From DASZFV01 sp035549075 (GTDB lineage: Bacteria > Myxococcota_A > Polyangia > Fen-1088), in contig DASZRT010000151.1 in assembly GCA_035549075.1 (NCBI GenBank), positions 1 through 64,000 of the forward strand: a stretch of DNA of 64,000 nucleotides, written 5' to 3'. The notes beneath the pieces are model-generated. The model saw only the letters and a program-made list of their open reading frames with translations, had not been told where the DNA came from and searched no databases. The translations under genes and the position numbers were made by a program. Position 1 is the first letter of the stretch; each line of letters begins with the position of its first letter. Positions 36,666-44,735 of this stretch are shown here, in pieces.

Positions 36666-37253
36666 GTGAAACCCGTCGCCGTCGCCATGGCCGTCGCGCT
36701 CTCCGCGATGACGGCGGCGTGCGCGCCCGCCGTACAGAGCGCGACGGTGAAGGTCGCGTCGGAGCCCGTGCGCGCCGCCGACGACGCCGTCGTCGTCGTG
36801 ATCGTCCAGCCCGAGTCGCGGCTGCGCTCGGTCGGTATTCTCGATGGGCGAGGTCAACTGGTCGCGCAGCTCGACGATCGCTCGCACGCCGTCGTGCACG
36901 TAAAGGAAGGACCCACGGTGCTCTACGCCGTGCGCGAGAACGACGTCGCGTCGGTCGATCGCGTCGAGGGCACGCTGGTCCCCGGCCGCGTCTACTACGC
37001 CATCGTCGGCGAGCGGCCGGGCGGCGTCTCGTTCGAGGTGTTGAGCCCGCGCTCGCCGGGCGGCCGCTGGGCGCACAAGGACGACTACCTTCGTTCGACG
37101 CCCCGGCTCGCCCTCGACGGCGACAAGGTCGGCCGCGTGATGAACGAGCTCGGCGATCCCGACGCCATCGTCCAGGCCGGCGAGGCCGCCGCCAGCAAGA
37201 TGACGCCCGCCGCGACGGCGTCCCACACCTTCCAAGAGAACGACGGCTACTGA
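36666..37253 (+). CDS. Predicted lipoprotein of unknown function
   Basis: 195 aa from GTG 36666. VAVAMAVALSAMTAAC is a lipoprotein signal. The body is a beta-rich domain (VVVIVQPESRLRSVGILDGRGQLVAQLDDRSHAVVHV) with PTVLYAVRENDVASVDRVEGTLVPGRVYYAIVG, which looks like the small fold seen in outer-membrane lipoproteins described as DUF2846-like; I am not certain of that family. It is divergent from cysK with 45 nt between the start codons. Confidence 0.6.
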   Translation: MKPVAVAMAVALSAMTAACAPAVQSATVKVASEPVRAADDAVVVVIVQPESRLRSVGILDGRGQLVAQLDDRSHAVVHVKEGPTVLYAVRENDVASVDRVEGTLVPGRVYYAIVGERPGGVSFEVLSPRSPGGRWAHKDDYLRSTPRLALDGDKVGRVMNELGDPDAIVQAGEAAASKMTPAATASHTFQENDGY

Positions 37254-37377
37254 GGTGACGGGCGTCATTCCCGCGAAATAGCTCAGAATTCCTCAGGGCG
37301 CCTTCGCTGCATCGGCCAGCGATTCCGTGCCTGGTACGCCAAGGGCCATCGTCTATGTCTCCCGTACGGAGGTGATG

Positions 37378-39150
37378 ATGTCCCGAGGAATCACGTCCAC
37401 CTGCGTCGGTCTTGGCGTCGCCTTGGCCCTCGCTGGGTGCACCGGTACGATAGGCGGCTCGCCCGGCGCGGGTCGGCAGCCCGGCCAGAACGGCGGCGGT
37501 CCCGGCAGCGGCGGCACCGTTGGCTCGACGGGGGCTGGCGGAACGATCGCCGGCGCCGGTGGCACCATCGGGACGGGCTCGGGCGGTGGGGCCCCGGCGT
37601 CGTGCTCGGCGGCCGCGCCCGATCCGGGCGACACGCCCCTCGCGCGCCTCACGCAGGAGCAGTACCTCAACACGCTTCACGACCTCTTCGGCAACATCAA
37701 CCTCACCTCGATCTTCCCCACGTCGCAGAGCGCCTCGCAGTTCGGGCTCGCGCAGGCCGACGTCGACGGCTCCGACCTCGACAAGTACCAGCGCGCCGCC
37801 GAGCAAGTGGCCGCCGCCGTCGTCGCCGACAAGAACGCGATGGCCAAGATCGCGCCGTGCACGGCGACCGCGGCCGCCGATCAGCGCACGTGCGCGAAGA
37901 CCTTCTTGCAAAACTTCGGCACGAAGATCTACCGCGCGCCCATCGACGCCGCCGACTTCGATCGCCACCTCGCGCTCTACGACGCGGGCTCGCCCAACGG
38001 CGGCTACGCGCACGGCATCGAGCTCATGTTGCGCGGCATGATGCAGGCGCCGCGCTTCCTCTACCGCGTCGAGCTCGGCACGGCCGAGGCCGTGGGCCCG
38101 ACCGCCGTGAAGCTCTCGGGCTACGAGCTCGCCTCGCGCCTGTCCTACACGCTGTGGAGCACGGGCCCCGACGACGCGCTCTTCGCGGCGGCCGCGGGCG
38201 GCAAGCTCGCGACGGCGGCCGACGCGCAGGCGCAGCTCACGCGCATGCTGGCCGATCCGCGCGGCGCGACGGCCGTGCGCCACTTCCTCGAGTCGTGGAT
38301 CCACCTGCCCGATCTCGACAACGTCGCCAAGGACGGGACGCTCTACCCCGAGTGGAACGACGACGTCCGCGGCGCGATGACGACGCAGGCGCAGAAGTTC
38401 TTCGACGACGTGCTCGCGACCAAGGGCGGCACCGTCGCGTCGCTGCTGACGTCGAAGACGGTGTTCGCCAACGGCAAGCTCGCGCCGATCTATTCGGCGC
38501 AGGCGACGACCTTCCCGACCGACGGCAGCTTCACGAGCAGCGACAAGACCGACGGCACGGCCTCGGGCCTGCTGACGCTGCCGGCGTTCCTCGCGACGCA
38601 GGCCAAGGCCAGCGAGAGCTCGCCGATCTACCGCGGCAAGTTCGTGCGCGAGCAGCTCTTCTGCCAGGAGCTGCCGTCGCCGCCCGCCAACGTCCCGCAG
38701 GCTCCCATGGTGACCCCGGGCGCGTCGACGCGCGACCGCCTCAAGCAGCACGAGAGCGACATGACCTGCGCCACGTGCCACACCCTCATCGATCCCGTGG
38801 GCCTCGGCTTCGAGCACTACGACGCCATCGGCCGCTACCGGACCGTTGACGGCGGTAAGCCCGTGGACTCGACCGGCAAGCTCACGGGCACCGACGTCGA
38901 CGGCGCGTTCGACGGCGTGAGCCAGCTGGGCACGATGATCGCCGCCAGCGCGCAGGTTCAATCGTGTGTCGCCAAGCAGTGGTTCCGCTACTCGATGGGC
39001 CGTGGCGAGCAGGACGCCGACAGCTGCTCGATCAACGCGCTCACGCAAGCCTTCACGGGCGCGGGCGCCGACCTGCGCACGCTGCCCGCGGCCATCGTCG
39101 CGACGCCCGCGTTCCTCTACCGCCGTCCGCTCGCGCAAGGGAGCAACTGA
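37378..39150 (+). CDS. DUF1592/DUF1588-family lipoprotein with c-type heme motif
   Basis: 590 aa from ATG 37378, with GGAGG at 37368-37372. The lipobox LAGC is followed by a Gly/Thr/Ser linker. Then come LTQEQYLNTLHDLFG (DUF1587-like), a DUF1595/DUF1592 region (KIYRAPIDAADFDRHLALY, YELASRLSYTLWSTGPDDALFAAA), DUF1588 (RGKFVREQLFCQELPSPPANVP) with TCATCHTLIDPVGLGFEHYD containing a CxxCH heme-binding site, and a DUF1585-like end (SCVAKQWFRYSMGRGEQDAD). These multi-domain proteins are abundant in Planctomycetes and Myxococcota and always sit beside DUF1552 proteins; they are presumed exported redox or degradative enzymes. Its stop overlaps the next start (TGATG). Confidence 0.9.
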   Translation: MSRGITSTCVGLGVALALAGCTGTIGGSPGAGRQPGQNGGGPGSGGTVGSTGAGGTIAGAGGTIGTGSGGGAPASCSAAAPDPGDTPLARLTQEQYLNTLHDLFGNINLTSIFPTSQSASQFGLAQADVDGSDLDKYQRAAEQVAAAVVADKNAMAKIAPCTATAAADQRTCAKTFLQNFGTKIYRAPIDAADFDRHLALYDAGSPNGGYAHGIELMLRGMMQAPRFLYRVELGTAEAVGPTAVKLSGYELASRLSYTLWSTGPDDALFAAAAGGKLATAADAQAQLTRMLADPRGATAVRHFLESWIHLPDLDNVAKDGTLYPEWNDDVRGAMTTQAQKFFDDVLATKGGTVASLLTSKTVFANGKLAPIYSAQATTFPTDGSFTSSDKTDGTASGLLTLPAFLATQAKASESSPIYRGKFVREQLFCQELPSPPANVPQAPMVTPGASTRDRLKQHESDMTCATCHTLIDPVGLGFEHYDAIGRYRTVDGGKPVDSTGKLTGTDVDGAFDGVSQLGTMIAASAQVQSCVAKQWFRYSMGRGEQDADSCSINALTQAFTGAGADLRTLPAAIVATPAFLYRRPLAQGSN

Positions 39151-40511
39151 TGAGCGCCACCGACACCCGCACCAAATTTTCGCGCCGTCGTCTGCTGGGT
39201 GGCCTCGGCGGCCTCACCGTGGCGCTGACGGCGCCCATCTGGAAGCCGGCGACGACGTTCGGTGCCGCCGCCAAGCCCGCCAAGCGCTTCATCGGCGTGT
39301 TCTCGGCGAACGGCACGATCCCGCAGTCGTTCTTCCCCAACACGACGGCGCCCGAGTCGACGCTCGCGCTCGGCCCCGAGTGCCGCATCCTCGCGCCCAT
39401 GGCCGCCCACAAGAGCCAGATGCTCGTGCTCAAGGGCGTCGACATGGTGTCGACGATCGGCGCCAACCACCCGGGCGGCCCGCACATGAAGGGCCCGGGC
39501 GCGATGCTCACGGGCGGCACGCTGCTGCCCGGCCCGTTCACGGGCTCCGAAGGCCCAGCTGGCTACGCGAACTGCATGTCGGTCGACCAGCTCATCGCGA
39601 CCCGCCTTGGCACGACGACGAAGTTCCCGTCGCTCGAGTTCGGCGTGCGCATCCAGGGCCAAGAGCCGCTGCGCTACATCTCGTACCGCGGCGCCAGCAT
39701 GCCCAACACGGCCGTCGACGATCCGTGGCAGCTCTACAGCCGCATGTTCGCCAACGCGGGCATGACCGACGCGCAGCTCGCGCGCACGATGACCGAGCGC
39801 CAGAGCGTGCTCGACTTCTTGAAGGCCGACCTCACGTCGCTCGAGGCGCGCTTCTCGGCGAGCGATCGCGCGCGCCTCGACGCGCACCTCACGGGCATCC
39901 GCACGATCGAGCAGCAGATGAAGGCGGGCACGCAAGCGTGCGCGACGCCGACGCTGCCGGCGCGCATCGACCCCGAGGTCATGGAGAACTTCCCGACCAT
40001 CGCGAAGATCCAGATGGACCTCATGCTGCTCGCGCTCACGTGCGGCATGACCAACGTCGCGACGTTCATGTTCGCCAACGCCGACAGCTGGCAGTACTAC
40101 CCGTGGATCGGCATCAACGAAGAGCACCACACGATGTCGCACGGCGACGACAACGACGCCGCGAACGTCGAGAAGCTCGTGCAGATCAACATCTGGCACG
40201 CGCAGCAGATCAACTACATGCTCGACGGCCTCGCGGCGCACAACGAGGCGGACGGCAGCACGATGCTCGACAACTCGCTGCTGCTGTGGGGCAACGAGCT
40301 CGGCAAGGGCAACACGCACACCTACAAGGACATCCCCTGGATGCTCGCGGGCGGCGTGGGCGGCTCGATGCGCATGGGCCGCTTCCTCCAGTACAACGCC
40401 CAGCCCCACAACAACCTGCTCGTCTCCGTCGCCAACGCCTTCGGCCTCAGCGACGTGAAGTCCTTCGGCGACCAGTCCGTCTGCACCGGCGCCTTGGGCA
40501 ACCTCACCTGA
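39150..40511 (+). CDS. DUF1552 protein with Tat signal
   Basis: 453 aa. The N-terminus FSRRRLLGGLGGLTVALTAP is a twin-arginine signal, so it is exported folded, consistent with a cofactor. The mature part shows typical DUF1552 motifs: RFIGVFSANGTIP, HPGGPHMKGPGAMLTGG, YISYRGASMPNT and ANADSWQYYPWIGINEEHHTMSHGDD, rich in His/Asp that could bind metal. The family is related to alkaline-phosphatase-superfamily DUF1501 proteins. It is translationally coupled to the DUF1592 heme lipoprotein upstream; together they probably form one exported enzyme complex whose substrate is unknown. The gene-free giant palindrome follows it. Confidence 0.9.
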   Translation: MSATDTRTKFSRRRLLGGLGGLTVALTAPIWKPATTFGAAAKPAKRFIGVFSANGTIPQSFFPNTTAPESTLALGPECRILAPMAAHKSQMLVLKGVDMVSTIGANHPGGPHMKGPGAMLTGGTLLPGPFTGSEGPAGYANCMSVDQLIATRLGTTTKFPSLEFGVRIQGQEPLRYISYRGASMPNTAVDDPWQLYSRMFANAGMTDAQLARTMTERQSVLDFLKADLTSLEARFSASDRARLDAHLTGIRTIEQQMKAGTQACATPTLPARIDPEVMENFPTIAKIQMDLMLLALTCGMTNVATFMFANADSWQYYPWIGINEEHHTMSHGDDNDAANVEKLVQINIWHAQQINYMLDGLAAHNEADGSTMLDNSLLLWGNELGKGNTHTYKDIPWMLAGGVGGSMRMGRFLQYNAQPHNNLLVSVANAFGLSDVKSFGDQSVCTGALGNLT

Positions 40512-40514
40512 GAC

Positions 40515-41062
40515 CGATCGGGCTCGCTCGCTGCCGCTCGCCTCGCGATGCGGGGCGACACGGGCTCGCTTGCTTCGCAAGCATCGCGGCTCGTCTCCGG
40601 TCGCTGGGCTGGCCGTGTTTGGGGATGCGTCCGCGCTCCGCGGCTCGGGCGGGCCCGACACGGCGCCAGCGGGTGTGAGGACGAAGGGGCCCTGGAAGCT
40701 CCGCGCGGCCGAGTCCCCGAACCCCTCCAGCACTGCACTCGCTACGTTCTGCCGTCGAAGTCAGGCAGGGCTCGCCGATGTTCGAGCCGCGCGCTCCAAT
40801 TGTGGCGGTATCGGCCGACCTTCGAAGGCGAGACGTAGAAAGCGCGAGCGGACGGGTTTGGGGATGCGGCTGGGCGGAGCTTCCAGGCCCCTTCGACCTC
40901 ACACCCGCTGGCGCCGTGCCGGGCCCGCCCGAGCCGCGGAGCCCAGACGCATCCCCAAACCCGGCCAGCCCAGCGACCGGAGACGAGCCGCGATGCTTGC
41001 GAAGCAAGCGAGCCCGTGTCGCCCCGCATCGCGAGGCGAGCGGCAGCGAGCGAGCCCGATCG
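40515..41062. repeat. 548-bp imperfect palindrome (long inverted repeat) with ~190-bp arms
   Basis: The left arm from 40515 and right arm ending 41062 are reverse complements with no net offset over the outer ~190 bp: position pairs sum to 81577 at several checkpoints, e.g. 40617-40630 with 40947-40960. A single-base indel appears near 40690. The inner ~160 bp are a more diverged continuation, so the whole stretch could fold as one stem. Each arm has a small GCTTGC-TTC-GCAAGC hairpin. It contains no credible gene, lies after the DUF1592/1552 operon and before tetR, and may be a MITE-like element, a duplicated terminator or a structured RNA. Confidence 0.9.
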
Positions 41063-41107
41063 AATTGTGATTGACGGCGACCTGGGCCAGAGGCACCATG
41101 TCAAAAG

Positions 41108-41776
41108 ATGAATCGCCGTTCAGAATCTGAAATCGCGAAGGCAAATCTTCGCGAGCGCATTCGGGAGACGACCGTCCAGGCGATTCTCGACGCGGCCGAA
41201 GAGGTGTTTGCCGACGCGGGCCTTCACGCGGCGCACATGGGTGAGATCGCCGCCAAGGCCGGCACGTCGGTCGGCACGCTCTACAACCACTTCGAGGACC
41301 GCGAGGCGCTGCTGGCGGCGCTCATGGAGGCGCGCCACGCCGAGCTGGTCGCGCGCATCGACGCCGCGCTCGTCGAGAACGCCGGCCGCCCGCTGCGCGA
41401 CCGGCTGCGCGGGATTCTGGGCGCGTTCTTCGCCCACTGCGAGGCGCACCGAAAGTTCGTGCTCATCGTCCTGCAGCGCGAGGTGGGGCGCTACCACCAG
41501 ACCTACCCGCAGGCGTGGGCGAAGAAGACGGACGCCATGCGCGACATCCACGCGCGCCTCGGCGACGAGATGAAGACCGGCGTCGCCGAGGGCTCGCTGC
41601 GCCCCGAGGCGCTCGACCTCGCGCCCACGTTCTTCCTGGGCATGATGCGCGCGCTCATCATCCGCGACGTCGTGCTCGAGCCGGGCGCCGACGCGGCCGC
41701 CGACGTCGATCGCCTCATGGACATGTTCTTTCACGGCGTCGGCCCGCACGGCGCGCACCGGGAGGCGGCGGCGTGA
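41108..41776 (+). CDS. TetR/AcrR-family repressor
   Basis: 222 aa. N-terminal HTH: AILDAAEEVFADAGLHAAHMGEIAAKAG with TSVGTLYNHFEDREALLAALME, the classic TetR recognition-helix region. The C-terminal ~150 residues are the helical ligand-binding domain. It is the first gene of a TetR-MFS-HlyD operon (next gene overlaps by 4 nt), so it should repress the pump until a pump substrate binds. Its operator would lie between the giant palindrome and 41108. Confidence 0.95.
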   Translation: MNRRSESEIAKANLRERIRETTVQAILDAAEEVFADAGLHAAHMGEIAAKAGTSVGTLYNHFEDREALLAALMEARHAELVARIDAALVENAGRPLRDRLRGILGAFFAHCEAHRKFVLIVLQREVGRYHQTYPQAWAKKTDAMRDIHARLGDEMKTGVAEGSLRPEALDLAPTFFLGMMRALIIRDVVLEPGADAAADVDRLMDMFFHGVGPHGAHREAAA

Positions 41777-43377
41777 GCGTCGCGGCGACCTTCGCAGCGC
41801 CGGTCGCGCGCGCGCCCGTCAACAAGTGGCTCGTCACGCTGTCGGTGACGTTCGGGACGCTCATGGGCGCGATCGACACGTCGATCGTCGCCGTCGCGAC
41901 GCCGCACCTCACGGGCGCGCTCGGCGCCACCGTCGAGGAGATGACCTGGGTGACGACGGGCTTCGTCATCGCGACGGTCGTCGTCATGCCGCTCACGGCG
42001 TTCCTCGGCCGCTTCTTCGGCCAGAAGCGCGTCTATCTGTTTTCGCTGGGCCTCTTCGTGCTCGGGTCGGCGTTGTGCGGCCTCGCGCGCTCGCTGCCCA
42101 TGATGGTCGCGTGCCGCGCGCTGCAGGGCCTGGGCGCCGGCGCGCTGCAACCGACCGAGCAAGCGATCTTGCGCCAGACCTTCCCGCCCGAAGAGCAAGG
42201 CATGGCGATGGCGCTCTTCGGCCTCGCCGTCGTCGTCGGCCCGGCGGCCGGCCCGGCGCTCGGCGGCTACATCCTCGACAACTTCGCCTGGCCGTGGATT
42301 TTCTACATCAACCTGCCCATCGGCATCCTCGGCATCTTCATGGTGACGCGGTTCGTGCACGAGCCCGACGACATCCGCCGCGAGAACAAGGCGCGCGCCG
42401 AGCAGCAGCGCAAGAACCTCGACTGGCAGGGCATCGTGCTCATGACGGTCGGCCTCGCGTCGCTGCAGTACGTGCTGGAAGAAGGCAGCCGCAACGACTG
42501 GTTCCAGTCGACGACGATCGCCGTCATGTCGTTCGTCGCCGTGTTCGTGCTGGCGGCGTTCATCATCCGCGAGCTCACGGCGCCCGTGCCCGCCGTGGCG
42601 CTCGACCTGTTCAAGGACCGCGTGTTCCTGTCGGGCACGGTCATCGGCGCGATGATGTTCGCGATCCTCATGTCGATCACCTTCCTGCTGCCGCTGTTCA
42701 TGCAGCAGCTGCTGGGCTTCCCCGCGCTCGACTCGGGCGTCGCGCTCATGCCGCGCGCGCTCGCGATGATGATCGGCATCCCCATCGTGGGGCGGCTCTA
42801 CAACAAGGTGCAGCCGCGCATCCTCGTGATCCTCGGCGTCATCCTCGTGTCGACGAGCGCCGTCCTCATGTCGCGCTACACGCTCGCGACCAGCTCGCAC
42901 TCCGTCGTCCTCGCCATCATGATCCAGGGCTTCGGCTTCGCGTCGCTGTTCGTGCCGCTCACGACGGTCGCGCTCGCCGGCATCCCGCGCTTCCGCCTCA
43001 CCGACGCGACGGGCCTGAACTCGCTCGTGCGGCAAATCGGCGGATCGATCGGGCTCGCGGCGTTCGCGACGCTGCTGCCCCACTTCGTCGCGGCGGCGCG
43101 CTCGGGCCTCGCGGCCCACGTCGATCCGGGGCGGCCCGAGGTCGCGGCGCGCCTGCAGATGTTGCAAGGGGGCCTGCAGACGCGCGGGCTCAGCACGGGC
43201 GCCGCGCGCGAGGCCGCGCTGCGCATCGTCGACGGGACGCTGTCGATGCAGTCGTCGGTGCTCGGCTTCGAGCGCATGTTCCTCGTCGCCGGCCTCGGGT
43301 TCCTGCTCGTGATTCCGTTCGCGCTCTTCCTGCGGCGGCCCAAAGGCACGCCGGCGCCCAAAGTCGATTTGCACTGA
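41773..43377 (+). CDS. DHA2-family (EmrB-like) MFS multidrug transporter, second set
   Basis: 534 aa, GTG start overlapping the tetR stop. Fourteen predicted membrane helices, motif D1 MGAIDTSIVAVATPHLTGAL, motif A LGRFFGQKRVY, motif B RALQGLGAGALQPTEQAILR and antiporter motif C ALFGLAVVVGPAAGPALGGYI. Two tandem loops rich in charged residues separate helices 6 and 7 (ENKARAEQQRKN). It is paralogous to the 21.1-kb transporter but clearly divergent. It works with the downstream HlyD-type gene. Confidence 0.94.
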   Translation: MSVAATFAAPVARAPVNKWLVTLSVTFGTLMGAIDTSIVAVATPHLTGALGATVEEMTWVTTGFVIATVVVMPLTAFLGRFFGQKRVYLFSLGLFVLGSALCGLARSLPMMVACRALQGLGAGALQPTEQAILRQTFPPEEQGMAMALFGLAVVVGPAAGPALGGYILDNFAWPWIFYINLPIGILGIFMVTRFVHEPDDIRRENKARAEQQRKNLDWQGIVLMTVGLASLQYVLEEGSRNDWFQSTTIAVMSFVAVFVLAAFIIRELTAPVPAVALDLFKDRVFLSGTVIGAMMFAILMSITFLLPLFMQQLLGFPALDSGVALMPRALAMMIGIPIVGRLYNKVQPRILVILGVILVSTSAVLMSRYTLATSSHSVVLAIMIQGFGFASLFVPLTTVALAGIPRFRLTDATGLNSLVRQIGGSIGLAAFATLLPHFVAAARSGLAAHVDPGRPEVAARLQMLQGGLQTRGLSTGAAREAALRIVDGTLSMQSSVLGFERMFLVAGLGFLLVIPFALFLRRPKGTPAPKVDLH

Positions 43378-43405
43378 ACCACGCCCAACAAGAAGCACAA
43401 ACAAC

Positions 43406-44650
43406 ATGGAAACAGCTCGCCAAACCACGGATCTCCCCAAGGCCGAACCCGCCGTCGCCGTCGTGCCGGCCGCCGCCGCCGCGCCCAAGCGCAAGCGGCG
43501 CCCGTTCGTCATCCTCGGCGTCGTCGCCGCGATCGCGCTCGTCGCCGTGGGCGGCTACGCGTTCGCGACGCACGGGCGTGAGACCACCGACGACGCGCAG
43601 GTCGCCGCCGACGTCGTGCCGGTGGCGGCGCGCGTGAGCGGCCAGGTCGCGAAGGTGCACGTGCACGAGAACCAGTGGGTCAAGCGCGGCGCGCCGCTCG
43701 TCGACCTCGACGACGCCGATCTCCAGGCGCGCATGCAGCAGGCCGACGCCGAGCTCGCGACGGCGCGCGCGCAGGCGCAGGCCGCCGACGCGCAGGTGCA
43801 GATCGTCGACGCGACGTCGAAGGGCGGCCTCGCGGGGGCGCGCGCGGCGCTGTCGGGCTCGGTGGCCGGCGTCGGCACGGCCGAGGCGCAGCTCGCGAGC
43901 GCGAAGGCCGCGGCGGCGCGCGCCGACGCCGACCTCAAGAAGGCGGAGCTCGACCTCACCCGCGCGCGCACCTTGCGCCAGGCGGGCGCCGTCCCGCAGC
44001 AGCAGCTCGACACGGCGCAGATCGCCTTCGAGGGCGCGACGGCGGCCAAGGCGCAGGCCGACGCGCAGGTCGCCTTCGCGAGCGACGCGCGCGTGAGCGC
44101 GCAGAGCCGCGTCGGCGAGGCGCGCGGTCGCGTCGATCAGAGCACGCCCGTCGCGCCGCAGATCGCGGCGGCGCGCGCCGGGGCCGCGCTCGCGGCCGCG
44201 CGGGTGCGCAGCGCCGAGGCCGCGCTCGCGCTCGCCAAGCTCCAGCTCAGCTACGCGCACGTCGTCGCGCCCGCCGACGGCTTCGCGTCGAAGCTCTCGG
44301 CGCACGAGGGCCTGCTGATCTCGATCGGCATGCCGCTCGTCGAGCTCGTGCCGTCGGACACGTACCTCGTCGCCAGCTTCAAGGAGACGCAGATCGGCCG
44401 CATGCGCCCCGGCCAGCCGGCCGAGGTCGAGATCGACGCGTTCCCGGGCCAGAAGTTCGAGGGCAAGCTCGAGAGCCTCGCCGGCGGCACGGGCGCGACC
44501 TTCTCGCTGCTGCCCCCCGACAACTCGACCGGCAACTTCGTCAAGGTCGTGCAGCGCGTGCCGGTCCGCATCTCGTGGACCTCGGCGCCGCCGGCCGACG
44601 TCGTCCTGCGCCCCGGCCTGTCGGCCGACGTCACGGTCGACACCCGCTAG
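43406..44650 (+). CDS. HlyD/EmrA-family membrane-fusion protein, second set
   Basis: 414 aa. A Lys/Arg-rich cytoplasmic tail is followed by a membrane helix (FVILGVVAAIALVAVGGYAF), lipoyl half-motif DDAQVAADVVPVAARVSGQV, a long Ala/Gln-rich coiled-coil hairpin (~100-290) and a beta-barrel (LSYAHVVAPADGFASKLSAHEG, VASFKETQIGRMRPGQPAEVEIDAF). It starts 28 nt after the MFS gene and completes the pump; the outer-membrane channel must be encoded elsewhere. Gene order here (tetR-MFS-HlyD) is the reverse of the 19.8-kb set (HlyD-MFS). Confidence 0.93.
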   Translation: METARQTTDLPKAEPAVAVVPAAAAAPKRKRRPFVILGVVAAIALVAVGGYAFATHGRETTDDAQVAADVVPVAARVSGQVAKVHVHENQWVKRGAPLVDLDDADLQARMQQADAELATARAQAQAADAQVQIVDATSKGGLAGARAALSGSVAGVGTAEAQLASAKAAAARADADLKKAELDLTRARTLRQAGAVPQQQLDTAQIAFEGATAAKAQADAQVAFASDARVSAQSRVGEARGRVDQSTPVAPQIAAARAGAALAAARVRSAEAALALAKLQLSYAHVVAPADGFASKLSAHEGLLISIGMPLVELVPSDTYLVASFKETQIGRMRPGQPAEVEIDAFPGQKFEGKLESLAGGTGATFSLLPPDNSTGNFVKVVQRVPVRISWTSAPPADVVLRPGLSADVTVDTR

Positions 44651-44697
44651 CCGGGTCTGCTCCTCGGGTGCGGTGAAACGTCGCACCTGACGGGGCT

Positions 44698-44726
44698 TTG
44701 CGGGCGGTGCCCTCGCCCACTAAAAT
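44698..44726 (+). promoter_or_regulatory. Sigma-70-like promoter immediately before the second Ser/Thr kinase
   Basis: -35 TTGCGG (44698-44703) and -10 TAAAAT (44721-44726), 17-bp spacing. The -10 ends only 9 nt before ATG 44736, so the mRNA would have little or no 5' leader; no Shine-Dalgarno is seen. Confidence 0.55.
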
Positions 44727-44735
44727 AGGCGGCCG

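Noticed and set aside
35578..39138. 1186-codon minus-strand frame across cysK, a lipoprotein gene and the DUF1592 gene
   Set aside because: No domain motifs, composition of a shadow frame, and three well-supported genes occupy the same DNA in other frames.
40570..41070. Mirror-image ORFs with identical N-termini (MLRKHRGSSPVAGLA) on both strands
   Set aside because: They arise from the two arms of the long inverted repeat, and neither has conserved-looking composition beyond the arm.
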